Positions 20,160 through 31,300 of a stretch of DNA of 64,000 nt are shown here, piece after piece (position 1 is the stretch's first letter; every line of letters starts with the position of its first letter). The notes beneath the pieces are model-generated. The model was not told the DNA's origin. It did not search any database and was given only the letters and a program-made list of their open reading frames with translations. This DNA is from Leishmania donovani. Its lineage: Eukaryota; Euglenozoa; Kinetoplastea; Trypanosomatida; Trypanosomatidae. The translations under genes and the position numbers were made by a program. The stretch is taken from positions 457,589 to 521,588 of the forward strand of contig NC_018254.1 of assembly GCF_000227135.1 (NCBI RefSeq), in the 5' to 3' direction.

Positions 20160-21034
20160 ATGACTTCTTTACCTGTGAAGATGCAGCGGTATGAGGCGGC
20201 GCTCGCGAGCCCGGTGAATCAGTGTGGTGACCAGAATGGAACTGACCCTCCGTCGTCTCATCCAATATTGGTGCTCTCGCGAAATCGACCACACAGGCGT
20301 TGTCAACGACGACACCTATGTCACGACTAGGTGAGCGTATTCGCTGGTCACGGCTCCTCGTCGCTCGAGTGCTGCGGGGCAAGAGATGCGCTGCTGCTGC
20401 GCATCGACACACAATTCCTCGCTGACGTGTCACTGAACAAAGATAACGGTGCCGTGTTTTTCATTGAAATACCGAGCTGCTACTTGCCCGTGTTTCAGGA
20501 ATGATGTTCGATGACACACGGCGCCCTCAATGCCGTTTCCGGCTTCCTGAGCACCATCTCCTCCCGCAGTGCACAGAGCCGGCGTACGCATCGACCGTGC
20601 ATTCCGTATGTCCTGGTCGCGATGACGCACCATCTCCCTGAGATGGATATCTTGTTTGGTGGCGCTGTCACTCCCAGTGCGCTCACCATGAATGACGAGG
20701 GCGGCAAGTTCGTTGCCCAACGCGGCAGTGTTCAGATCCTCGTCGACGCCTTCCACTATGCCCATTGCATGGAGACTTCTAAAGAAAGGGCCGAAGAAGC
20801 AAAACAAAAACGTTGCAGCGCGGCTCGGTGCTGCCAGCGCGCACCCGGTCTCGACCACTGGAGGAGCAGACCGTTCTCTGCCGCGACGCTCAAAAGTGGT
20901 GTCGTGACGCGCTTCTCAAGGTGTGCCGCACGCGTTCGAATTCGGTGCAGGCTGCCCCGCAGCAGGCAGACTTCAACGCCTACGGACGCTGCCTCCATTT
21001 GAATGAGCTGAGGCGGGGTGTAATACTCGAGTAG
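20160..21034 (+). pseudogene. Degenerate unidentified coding sequence
   Basis: Protein-like segments in changing plus-strand frames. They begin at ATG 20160 (MTSLPVKMQRYEAALASPV). A frame change leads to LRRLIQYWCSREIDHTGVV. A second leads to a good stretch with CGARDALLLRIDTQFLADV and VFFIEIPSCYLPVFQE, ended by TGA near 20501. The same frame continues past the stop with YVLVAMTHHLPEMDILFGG and KFVAQRGSVQILVDAFHYA. At least two frameshifts and one stop break it. I do not recognise the family. It has lost a continuous frame but keeps coding-like composition, so it looks like a fairly recent pseudogene in the plus-strand array, though assembly errors are possible. Confidence 0.5.
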
Positions 21035-22330
21035 AGGAACTAGAGAGCTGCTCTCTCCTGCTACCTGGTGCAGCTGTGAACACTTTTTCTCGTGCTCGGC
21101 GTGCATGTGTGTAGGCGGGAAAGGTGCTTGAGAAGGTGCAGGTGGATCAAGCTGGCACACCCACTCTCGCATCCTCCAACACGGCGTATATGGCGCTGTC
21201 TCGCCTCCCCACGTTGAGCCTCTATGCACTTCTTTCCGCCACGTGTGCAGTGGACAGAGTAGAGATGAATGACATACAAAGAGCGCTGGAAGGACCGATG
21301 GTCCTGCGCTCAAGGGGTACTCGCCAACGTCAACCATGTGCGCCAACTCGAGGGTGCAGGCGTCTCCTCTTTTACGGTGAGAAGAAAGGCGACACAGGTG
21401 CGCGTGTGTTCTGCACGAGGCTGCACACCTCCTGTTCCTCACTCCGGCCGCGCTCTTCGCTCTCTCCTTCCTCATTCTTTTTCGTTGTTGTTCAGCGTCG
21501 ACCTGTTGAGCCACATTCTTCTTTCCCTGTTTTAGTGGTCACCGCTGTCTGTCTGTCTCTGTCTCTCCCTCCCTCTTAGACTGCTATCGTGCGTGTATGC
21601 GTCAACGAAGACCCGCCATGGATGAAAAGACGGCACGCACACGAAAGAAGAAACGGCAAAAAAAAACGAAAATAAGGAACACTCACACGCACATGTTCAA
21701 TTCAAGAGAACTTGTGTGCAGCGGGGCACAAAGGCGGCCCGAAATGTATCGAAAAGGCTATTTGGCTGCCAGTTAGTTTTGTAGCGGTGAGCTCTGCATG
21801 AGGAAGCTCAGTGGGGTGAGCTGATCTGCCTCACCACACTCGCTCAGGGACAGACACCCCGATGTGGCTCGCCGCAAGCGTTATCGTGCGCTAGTCTCGT
21901 TCGATTTGTACGCATGGCGTTTTTCGATCTATTCGTACGCTCGCCATGAAAGTGTTGCGGATGTTATCTCCACCCGTTCTCTTTTCTTCATTTTTCGTTT
22001 TCGATTTCCGCTTTCCCTTGTTGCGCTCCTTCGCCCATCACATGCACATGTGCACAACAACAACACCACGCGTCGGCACCCTCCTTGGGCATCACCACTT
22101 GCCGCCGTCAAATCCCTGCTCGCTTGTGTCTCTCTGACCCACACCCACAGCCCACATCAAAGTCCCCGCTCTTTTTCGCTTTCCTTCCTTCCTTTTTTTG
22201 AGTGTTCACACTGCCTTAGGGAAAAGGTAACACATCAGCAAAAAGGAAACCCCTCCGACTCAACACTGCCGAAGAATTCAACCCCCTCCCCCTCCTCTTC
22301 TTCCCTTTCCACACGCACGCACCCAGGCAT

Positions 22331-22361
<31 letters not shown>

Positions 22362-22878
22362 CATTCACACTTGACACCTCACTAAGCTTTCCTGTTCTCC
22401 GTGCCCGTCTTTTACTTCCCGTGGTGCGGCTACCTCCCCCCTACCCCTCTCTCCGCCAAAGGAAGCCAGCAGCAAAGGCTACTGGACAACAACCGGCTCA
22501 CTTACCGCCGCTGCCCACCTGTACCTTTTCTGTTTTCTCTGTCACCGTGGCACACGCCTACCCGCATCATCTTGTCTTCTCTTTCTGTTGTATTCACGCC
22601 AGCGAGGTTAGTCGACGTACACAACACTGTTCTCACTTCCGCCCGTCCCCTCTCTCGTCATAAATCTTCGTTTCTCTCTCTGACGGTCAGCCTCTGTTGT
22701 AGAGACTCCGTTTACGTGAAGGCAAGTTTGGGATCGCCGCGCACCGTTCTCGTTCAAAAACGAGAAAAAAAATACTAGTCTCTCCTTTGTTTCTTCACAT
22801 ATCAACAACTTGTTGACACTTCTGACGCACAAACCTGCACACGCCCCCCCCCTTTGGAAGAGCCGTGAAGAACTCACG
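21035..22878. other. Long spacer / 5' leader region
   Basis: About 1.8 kb, pyrimidine-rich on the plus strand, with a CA microsatellite at 22329-22358 and a C-tract near 22845. No convincing gene; small ORFs around 21124-21579 could be more remnants of the preceding pseudogene. Confidence 0.5.
22329..22358 (+). repeat. (CA)n microsatellite
   Basis: About 14 CA units in the spacer upstream of the CCCH/KH gene. Confidence 0.9.
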
Positions 22879-24616
22879 ATGTCTCAACAGAATGCTGTCG
22901 AGGCCCTGCTGGCGCGCCTGCAGATGGGGGACACGATTCCCGCCTTTCAGTCCATGGGAGTGGACCGTATCGTATCTCTGCGCAAGATGTCAGAGGAGGC
23001 CTTGCGCCAGGCCGTCCCGGACCCTGAGCAGCGCCAGGCACTGATGGACGCTATCGAAAGCCGTGGCCACCTGCAATCGCGTCGCGCTGGCCCGCCGGCG
23101 GGCCAGCCGCACCCGCCTCGCCGTGCCCCTGCTGACTTTGCCCCCATCGGNNNNNNNNNNNNNNNNNNNNNNNNNNNNNNNNNNNNNNNNNNNNNNNNNN
23201 NNNNNNNNNNNNNNNNNNNNNNNNNNNNNNNNNNNNNNNNNNNNNNNNNGCCGGCCGCACCCGCCTCGCAGTGCCGATGCTGACTTTGCCCGCAGCGGCA
23301 ACGACGAGGGCCGCGGTGGTTATGCGCCGCGCGGTGACCGTGGTGGCCGCGTTGCCCGCGGTGGGCGCGGCGGTGGTCGTGGTGCCGGTGCGCCGAACGG
23401 CGACGACGCGGCTCGTGTGTGCCGCCACGTTTTCACGCCAGAGGGGTGCAAGTATGGCGACAAGTGCCGCTATAGCCACGACGAGAACGACCGCCGCCGA
23501 GCGCAGGAGGTACCGACGGGCAGCGGTATGGCGCAGCGCTCTCTGGAGCGCCCGCCACCGAATTTTAAGTTTTCGATCGAGGTCGAGATCCCGACAGAGC
23601 GCATCAAGTACCTCCTGGGCTCTCAGGGCAACAATATGAAGTTCATTAATGAAACGTGCGGCACTTACAACGAGCGCTTCGACCACGTGGACGAGAAGGA
23701 GGAGACATTCACGATCCGCATACTCGGCGGCAGCGAGGAGGCAGTCAACAAGGCTAAGGATATGCTGTTGCTGTCTGCCGGCGTGAAGCGCGAGGAGGAG
23801 AAGAAGGACCGCTTCCAGTACGCCGTGAACGAGCTGGACGCGAACACGCACGCCGCTCGCCTGTTCGCGGCCTGCAACACCAAGAACAAGGACACCACAC
23901 GTCACTTGTCTGACTCCATCATGCGCAACATCGTCTCCAGCTTCCACTTTGTTCGCCCGCAGGAGGTGCGTCACTTCTACATGTACACTTCCAGTAGCGA
24001 CAAGGACAAGCTCGAGATGGTGAGCAAGATTGTGTCCCAGCTAAAGGGCGTGCAGGCGATTCTCTTCTGCGACCAGAAGCGTGTGGAGGAGATGTGCAAG
24101 GGCTCGCAGCGTATCGCGCGCCACTTCAACGGTGTGGAGCCGCAGTTTGTGTACCGCCAACTGTCCAAGGAGGATCGCATGATGGCGCTGGAGAGGTTCA
24201 AGAAGGGTGTGGAGAACGAGAACGGCGTGCGCCAGCGTCTGCTGGTCACGAACGAGGATTACGCCAAGCTGGCTCGCAAGACCATCATTCCGTACGTGAA
24301 TCTTGTCATCAACTTCTCCGTGCCGCGTGCTGAGGAGTACTACGTCCTGCAGTCGCAGGTCGCAGGCCGTCAGGGCACTATCGGTGCGTCATTCCTATGT
24401 GTTAGCAACTACGAAGAGGCCCTTTTCCGCGAGTTGGAGAAGAATATCCAGTTTGAGCGCTTCGAGGACGAGGAACACTTCCGCACAACGGCGGTGGAAC
24501 TGTCGTACGACACGGCTGCGCAGCCTTTGACGCCGGAGGACGCTGATCCGCCGGCGGACTGGCGCGAACACCTGAACGATAAGAAGCCACGCCAGAACTT
24601 CGGCAAGCGTCGCTAG
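22879..24616 (+). CDS. CCCH zinc finger / KH / degenerate helicase-C RNA-binding protein (contains N gap)
   Basis: Starts MSQQNAVEALLARLQMG at ATG 22879. The N-terminal 90 residues look like a small helical (SAM-like) module followed by a Pro/Arg-rich repeat. A run of N at 23151-23249 interrupts the gene. Upstream is in one frame and downstream in another, so the gap is the wrong length (true length differs by 2 modulo 3). After the gap come an RGG-rich stretch, a CCCH finger with C-x8-C-x5-C-x3-H spacing (from 23420), a KH domain (IPTERIKYLLGSQGNNMKF), and a region that aligns with the second RecA domain of DEAD-box helicases (QAILFCDQKRVEEM, LVINFSVPRAEEYY). The first RecA domain with the Walker motifs is absent, and motifs V and VI are lost (LVTNEDYAKLARK, QSQVAGRQG). 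It should bind RNA without unwinding it, and is probably a post-transcriptional regulator. Confidence 0.88.
23151..23249. other. Assembly gap (N run, 99 bases) inside a repeat
   Basis: The flanks encode GQPHPPRRAPADFAPI before and RPHPPRSADADFARSG after, so the gap lies in a tandem Pro/Arg-rich repeat that the assembly could not resolve. Confidence 0.95.
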
Positions 24617-24626
24617 GCACGCGACA

Positions 24627-24673
<47 letters not shown>

Positions 24674-27600
24674 GCACGCACGCACGCACGAGAGCGAAAG
24701 GAAGGAGAAAGGATCAGAGAAAAAAAGGGGACCATCGCTGGCCTGGCAGCGACTTTCCTCGCACTGTCCTTTGTCAACACGCATATTACTCCTGCTCTTG
24801 CTGTGTGGCTCTTCGTAATGATGCGGTGCCTCTTCAGGTGACACTCGAAACGCGTAAAAGCAACGGCATGACGGACATTTTTGTTCTCCCTCGTCGTCAT
24901 TTTCTTTCGTTTCACCCCTCCCGTTGTTTCTTATATATAAGGGAGCGTATGTGTGTGAGTCTCTGTATGTGCGTGCATGCTTGTGTGTGTGTATGGGGCT
25001 GCTCTGGTCGCGTTCTGATTAGTGTGCGTCTTTTATGTCGAAGCTGTCTCAGGGGTGCAGAGGGTGGCGTGCGACACGGGCGAGGGGATGGGGGCGGCGT
25101 GGGATGGATGAGTGAGTGGGCTGGAAAAGAGGCGGCGCATCGAAGAGGGTGAGATGAAGAAGAGTGAACATGCGGAGAGGGCAGCGAAAACAAAGAATCA
25201 GCTGAACTCTGCGTGATGGCGACGGTGCCTCCTTCAGTTTCTCCACCGTCTCTCCCCTTTTCTTCTGGCCTCATTCCTCACCTCCCCGCTCTATCTTTGT
25301 AGCGCAGCAAGCCTTTGTGAAGCGTGACTCACAGGATAGAGCTAGGTGCTGCTAACCCTCCCCCGCTCCACCACCACCACCATAATCATGTCTCTCTCCC
25401 ATCGCCCCTCGTCGCCTGCTCCTCCCTCCCCTCAGATGCACACCCGCATCCACACGCCAGGCCCCCGCCCGCCCTCCATCCCCTCCGTCTCCTTCCGTTT
25501 GTCTGTTCTTTCGTTCTGTTTCCTCGCTTGTCGTCTTGCTCTTCTTCTGCCTCTCACGTCTTTGGGTCTCCGGCGTCTCTGTCTTGTTTTTTCTCCTCCC
25601 CCTCTCCTTTTCTTGTTTCACGTGGTATGTGTCCGTGACCATGTTTCCTTTGTTTTCTTGTCTGTCTGTCTGTTGGTTGGTCGGTGTGTGTGCGTGTGGG
25701 TGGGTGTTTGTTTTTAAACGGCGTGCCCACCTCTCTCTCTCTGTTTTTGTGCTGTTTTGCGTCTCTGTGTTTTTCTGCAATGCGGTACGTGGTGGGTGCC
25801 GAAAAGTATACGAAGGCCAGACGATGTGTTTCGGATGGTGGCGATGAGGTTTGTGAACGCACACAACTAAAAAAAAAAACACATGCACACACAAGGCAAT
25901 GAGGCAAAGGCCGAAGGAATGACTAAGGACCAAAGTTGGATATTGGTGGTGCTGATGCGTGGGATGCGCTGTCTTTTTTTTGTTGTTGTTTGTTTTTCTT
26001 CTGTCTTTTTATGCCAAGGACGACAAGGTGCTCGCGAATGGTGTGGTGTAGACGAGGGTGCGCTTACATGTGCGCGTGTGTGCGTAGGTGGAGTATTCTC
26101 TTATACAGGAGTGCGTCTCGATGTGTGGGTAAGTATCTGGGTAGGTCTCCTCGTTGTAGTGAGAGGGTAGGTGAGGGATGAGACATTCAAAAGCGGAGGT
26201 GATGGGGGTGGATGTGGGGGTTAATGCAGGGAGGAGTGACCCACCCACAACAGTGAAGCACCAACGGAGAGCACAGGCTAGGAAGGCGGCGAGAGCTAAG
26301 GAGCGAGGCTTGCCGTAGAGGGGCAGCTCAATATTCCTCCATCACCATTTCACCACCACATCGCCGCCCAGGAGGGGTGACTATGCCGGCAGCAGAACAG
26401 CAGCACATGTACCATTCGTCGCAATCACGATACATATGTGCATCTGTGAGAACGACGTGGCTGCCGCCGGTGTTGGTGCTCGTCTCATTCTCTGCTTGTG
26501 CATCGATGTGGTTTTGAACTCCCTCTTTTCCCCTCCCCGCATGCCTCTCTTCTTGCTCTTTTTCTGCCATCTACCATTTGTGTGTGCGTGTGCGTAATCG
26601 CTTCACATTGTCGGATGGCTCTGTTCTCCTCTTTTTGTGGTGGTTCATCGTCGTCTCGATCTTTTTAGTGCCACACTCTCCTGTGTAAGTGCATCTGTTT
26701 TTTTTCCCGGGTCGCATGTAGGCTATTAGACGGACACGAGAGTAGCTGCACACCTGCACGGCGCCGTAGCCTCCCTCACCATCCTTCCTCGTTTTCGCCA
26801 TCTTGCACTTCCATTATCGATTTCCACGCAAGTGCGCACGAAAAGACCCCCGCACATGGATGCCATGGCGCACATACCACTTCCACCCCACCCCCTCCAT
26901 ATTTGTTTGGGTTGCCTGCCACGAACCGGTACGCACACCAACACAAGTGCACGCAGGCACAAACACGTAACACCGAGAAACACGAGCTGAGTTATTTTTC
27001 TTTCTATACTAATGAACTTGTAAGAAAGAAGAGAATGCCATCATTGGACAGTATTGCGTAGCAGAGGATTGCGGTACCGCCCGCCATCTCCCCCTCTGTT
27101 TAATCCCTTCGTCTTCGACGCTGCACTTCACACGCACGCGCACAACCCTCCACATGAGTAAACGCAGTCGAAACGCGTCAGTGTGGCCACGCGATGCCTA
27201 CTAGCGCTCACATGTGAGAGTTATGGCATTCATGTCGACTTTGTTCGCCACCTCTCTCCGCGTCCGTGGATGCTTCCCCGTGGGGCACTCGCTAAGTTTC
27301 CCAAAGAGCGGTGAATAATGAAGGGGGCGGCGTGGAGGGAGGAGTAGCACGGGTGGCGGACATCAGTTGCGCCATGCGCAGATCAGGGGGAAAAGGCGAA
27401 CTTTTCGTTCGTGCCCGCACCCTTCCTCTGGCTCCTCATTGCATCTCTATCCCGCTTCTCGTTATTATTCCACTTGCCGCCCCCTCCTCTTCCACTTTCC
27501 TCTAACATGAAAAACACACACACACACACTGACACTTATACACATTTGCTGGCTTGTCGCTCTTTTTTTATTGTTTTTCTCGCTCTACACGTGCGCCAAT

Positions 27601-27846
27601 ATCTGGCTTTCCCTTGCCCTTGCCCCTCGCCCCTTCCCCACATAATCGCTTGTCGCGTTGACACGGGTCTGTGAGTGAGTGCACGTCTGTGCCTACCTGT
27701 CCGCCTGTACGCGTTTGGATGCTGTCGCTAGTGCCCAACACCCCATTTAACTCGACCCGCAAGCTGACAAACACACAAGAGGAGAACAAGCTCCTTACAA
27801 CAAAATAAAAGCCACTGTTTGGAACCGTCAGCATCTTTGCGTCATC
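24617..27846. other. Very long gene-free spacer
   Basis: About 3.2 kb without a supported gene. It contains a CA/CGCA microsatellite (24629-24690), purine-rich blocks near 25060-25200 and 26130-26320, T-rich blocks near 25550-25760, and many A/T homopolymers. It should hold the long 3' UTR of the RNA-binding protein gene and the ArgRS leader. Confidence 0.5.
24629..24690 (+). repeat. (CA)n(CGCA)n microsatellite
   Basis: About 20 CA units followed by five CGCA units, starting 13 bp after the stop codon of the CCCH/KH gene, so it lies at the very start of its 3' UTR. Confidence 0.95.
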
Positions 27847-29925
27847 ATGTGCGCCGCTGCCGCTACCGTGAATGTGGAGCTGGCGCTGAAGGAGATTGTC
27901 AAGGCGACCATCGCCAAGGCCTTCCCGCTCGTCCCGGCCCAGGAGCCTCTCATCACCCTTGGCAAGGTGAGCGAGTATCAGTGCAACAATGCCATGGGGC
28001 TGGTGAAGGTGCTCTCTCAGCAGCAGCAGCCAATAAAGATGAGCCCGCAGATGGTCGGCGAGGAGCTCAAAAAGAACCTGGTCGGCAATGATATCATCGA
28101 CGAGTTCGAACCCACGCCCAAGGGTTTCATCAATGTCAGCATCCGAAAGGAATGGGTGGCTAGGATGGTGAAGGAGGTGCTGAAACAGGGCATCCGCCCA
28201 CCCGTCGTGACGAAGCAGCGCGTGCTCGTCGACTTTTCAGCGCCGAACATTGCCAAGGAGATGCATGTCGGACATCTGCGCTCCACCATCATCGGCGAGT
28301 CGATCAGCCGCCTGCTGGAGTTCTGCCAGCATGACGTTGCACGTATCAATCACATCGGCGACTGGGGTACGGCGTTTGGCATGCTCATTCTGTACATCAA
28401 GCGCAACTTCCCCGACTACACCACGAACCCGCCGGACATCTCTGACCTCACCGCCTTCTACCGCGCGGCGAAGAAGTGCTTCGACGAGGACCAGGAGTTC
28501 AAGGAGAAGGCCCGCCTCGAGGTGGTGAAGCTGCAGGCGCTGGAGGAGGATTCTATCCAGGCGTGGAAGTACATCTGCGACGTGTCGCGCGAGGAGTTCG
28601 ACAAGGTTTACACCCGCCTCGGCGCCACCATCGAGGAGCGCGGTGAGAGCTTCTACAACCCGCTTATTCCAAAGGTGCTCGATCTGCTGGAGGAGGCGGG
28701 ACAGATCGAGGTGAGTGACGGCGCGAAGCTCATCGTCAGCAAGGAGGCGCGCAAACTGGATAGCCTCGATGCGCGTGACATGACAAAGCTGGCGAGTCAG
28801 CACCTCGCGCTCGTCTCGCGCGATGGTCCGTCGTACCACCCGAACCTGCTTGCCGCCATGAAGAAGGCTGGCATCTTGACCGGGACTGAGGGTGAGGAGT
28901 CGGTGGCGCTGTCGAAGAAGGAGGTGAAGCCGTGGAACAAGTTTGATATCCGCGTGGACCTGGACAAGCTGATGGCCCAGCTCGCACCCCTGTACAAGAA
29001 GCAGCTCGATCCTCTCTTCCTGGAGGTGTTCGAGGCTGCGGGGATTGTCAAGGGCGACAGCATCCTTGTCCCCCGTTTCTCCTTCCCGCTGATGGTGGTG
29101 AAAAGTGATGGCGGCTACACCTACGACACGACAGATGTCACGGCCACGTACCACCGCTTCGTCATCGAGAAGATGAACCGCGTCATCTACTGCACCGATT
29201 TGGGCCAGTACGAGCACTTCCGCATGTGCATGCAGACGGCAAAGGACATGGGCTGGATGGAACATGCCACATGGGACCACGCCGGCTTTGGCCTTGTGAC
29301 GGGTGCAGATGGCAAGAAGATAAAGACGCGCTCGGGTGAGACGGTGAAGCTGAAGGACCTCATGGACGAGGCGGTGGAGCGGTCCCTTGCGATCCTGAAG
29401 GAGCGTGAGGCGGGCGAGCGCAGCCAAGGCCACTCGGAGGAAGAGATGCAGAAGCTTTCCAACATTATCGGCATTGGCGCCATCAAGTACTTTGATCTCA
29501 AGCAGACGCGTACTGGTGACTACGCCTTCAGCTACGACAAGATGCTGGACATGTCTGGAAACACAGCCGTGTTCCTTCTCTATCAGTACGCCCGCATCTG
29601 CTCTATCAAGCGCAAGGCCGGCATAGCGGATGAGGAGCTGCTCGAGATCACCGACATCTCTCTCGAGACCCCGCAGGAGAAGAGCCTCGCGCTGTGCGCG
29701 CTGCGCTTCCAGACGGTGATTCTCAAGACCGTTGAGGATCTCTTCCCGCACCACCTGGCCGACTTCGCGTACGAGCTCATGACAAACTTCTCCAACTTTT
29801 TCCAAAACTGCCGCGTCTTGGATGACCCGCTGCAGAACAGCCGCCTGTGCCTAGTCGAGCTTACCCGCATCACCCTCAAGAAGACATTGGAGCTGCTGAA
29901 CATCGAGACGGCCGAGCGCATTTAG
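27847..29925 (+). CDS. ArgRS: Arginyl-tRNA synthetase, cytosolic type
   Basis: A 692-residue class I aminoacyl-tRNA synthetase that charges tRNA-Arg. The N-terminal additional domain, which contacts the D-loop of the tRNA, covers about residues 8-100. The ATP-binding HIGH motif appears as HVGH (140-143) within MHVGHLRSTIIGES. The KMSKS equivalent is the ArgRS-typical GKKIKTRSGETVKL starting at G489. The DALR anticodon-binding domain occupies about 560-692, with YQYARICSIKRKAGI at its start. The length and motifs are complete. No obvious mitochondrial presequence is seen; trypanosomatids often use one synthetase for both compartments, so dual location is possible. The ATG at 27847 gives the family-typical N terminus. 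Confidence 0.97.
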   Translation: MCAAAATVNVELALKEIVKATIAKAFPLVPAQEPLITLGKVSEYQCNNAMGLVKVLSQQQQPIKMSPQMVGEELKKNLVGNDIIDEFEPTPKGFINVSIRKEWVARMVKEVLKQGIRPPVVTKQRVLVDFSAPNIAKEMHVGHLRSTIIGESISRLLEFCQHDVARINHIGDWGTAFGMLILYIKRNFPDYTTNPPDISDLTAFYRAAKKCFDEDQEFKEKARLEVVKLQALEEDSIQAWKYICDVSREEFDKVYTRLGATIEERGESFYNPLIPKVLDLLEEAGQIEVSDGAKLIVSKEARKLDSLDARDMTKLASQHLALVSRDGPSYHPNLLAAMKKAGILTGTEGEESVALSKKEVKPWNKFDIRVDLDKLMAQLAPLYKKQLDPLFLEVFEAAGIVKGDSILVPRFSFPLMVVKSDGGYTYDTTDVTATYHRFVIEKMNRVIYCTDLGQYEHFRMCMQTAKDMGWMEHATWDHAGFGLVTGADGKKIKTRSGETVKLKDLMDEAVERSLAILKEREAGERSQGHSEEEMQKLSNIIGIGAIKYFDLKQTRTGDYAFSYDKMLDMSGNTAVFLLYQYARICSIKRKAGIADEELLEITDISLETPQEKSLALCALRFQTVILKTVEDLFPHHLADFAYELMTNFSNFFQNCRVLDDPLQNSRLCLVELTRITLKKTLELLNIETAERI

Positions 29926-31300
29926 CGGATGCCTGGTGCTGCATGTGGGCGCTGTAGTCCAATCCCAGGCGTGAGGCTAGTGAGTACAAGAGAGAACGAG
30001 GAGAGGAGGCGGGCCAAGCACGGAGCCTCCAAAGGCTCATGAGAGCCTCAGGGTTTTTGTTTGGTTCCTCGGCGCCCGCCCCGCCCCTCACCCCCCCCCA
30101 CCCCCTCTTTCGTCTCAATCGCCTCTCGCATGTTTGTGCTTTCTTATTTTGCTCGTGCTCCGTGTTGCTCTCCGGGCGCACTCCTGGTGGGTTCTCTTCC
30201 CTTCGCGCCGTCGCTGATGCACAAGGGGAACCGGCAGCCCCCCCAGTGAGGTCGTTCAGCGACCCCCACCTTTTTGGCTGAAGGCAAATCTATGCGCGTA
30301 TGCGCACGCATGTGCGTGCGTGTGTGTCGCTCATCTCACGGCGTGCGCTTGCGGGGCTACTCTCCTCTTCTGTTTGTATTTTTGAGGAGCGCACGGTGTA
30401 GTTCACTTCCGGCTGACAACCACGCTCTCTGCCAGTTTCGCTGGCGACTGTTTCGCGGTGTGTCGGCGAGTCACGGGGCAACGGGTCCTCTGCGCTTCTC
30501 TTTTGCCTCGCTCTCTCCTTCTCATTCTCCCACCAACACCACCCTGTTGTGAGTCGCGCAAGTGGGCTGGTCTCTTCTCTGCCTCCTGTGCCTCCTTTTG
30601 TGTTTGTGTGCATTATCCTTCGCTCGTGTGCCGCTACTGATAGCGCACAGATACGTTAGCGGAAGGTGTGCGTGTGCGTATGCGTTTGGATGTGTGTGTG
30701 TGTGCGTGTGTGTCTGCGCGCGTAAGTGTTCCTTAATGCGCTAATTGAACGACAAAGACTTCCAGACATTCACTCGAGTCTCACCTTCTCTGCATCGATG
30801 CAGGACTTTGTGGGCGCGATGAGGCTGCTCAAAAAAGCAGGTGTTCCCCTGTGTAAGAGAGAGACGTCACGTACCAGTGCGAATCACTGAGCGGTAGTGG
30901 GGGTGCGCCTGCCTCTCTTTGATAACCTTTTTTTCTCATGTGGAGGGCGATTTGATCTGTGGCACTCCTGGCTTGCTATGGGAAGGCGTGCAGATGAGAG
31001 CAGCGTCACATCTCCTACCCCCGGGTGAGGGTTTCTATCTTTCCCTCTCACATGCGTGGGTGCTGCAGCCTCTGTCGGTCTGTCTCGATCTCGCCGTTCT
31101 TTCCGCACTCTCTGCCTACGCCTTTTGGAATCATCTCCATCGAAGCAGCACCGCGGCATCCAACACAGGTTCTCAAACAGAATATCGATAGATTGAGAGT
31201 GCGCTAGTCTACCCTTTCCCTCATATCCATGCAGTACCGCTGACCCTCTCACGCTGTGCAGGCACACAATTAACACACCCGCCAGCCGGAGGTGAGCACG
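29926..31300. other. Spacer
   Basis: About 1.4 kb of ArgRS 3' UTR and JmjC-gene leader. GT-rich blocks at 30290-30320 and 30660-30725. No gene. Confidence 0.5.

Noticed and set aside
24629..24690. CRISPR-like or satellite array
   Set aside because: It is a simple CA/CGCA microsatellite without unique spacers.
28237..29805. 522-codon minus-strand ORF
   Set aside because: An antisense shadow of arginyl-tRNA synthetase.
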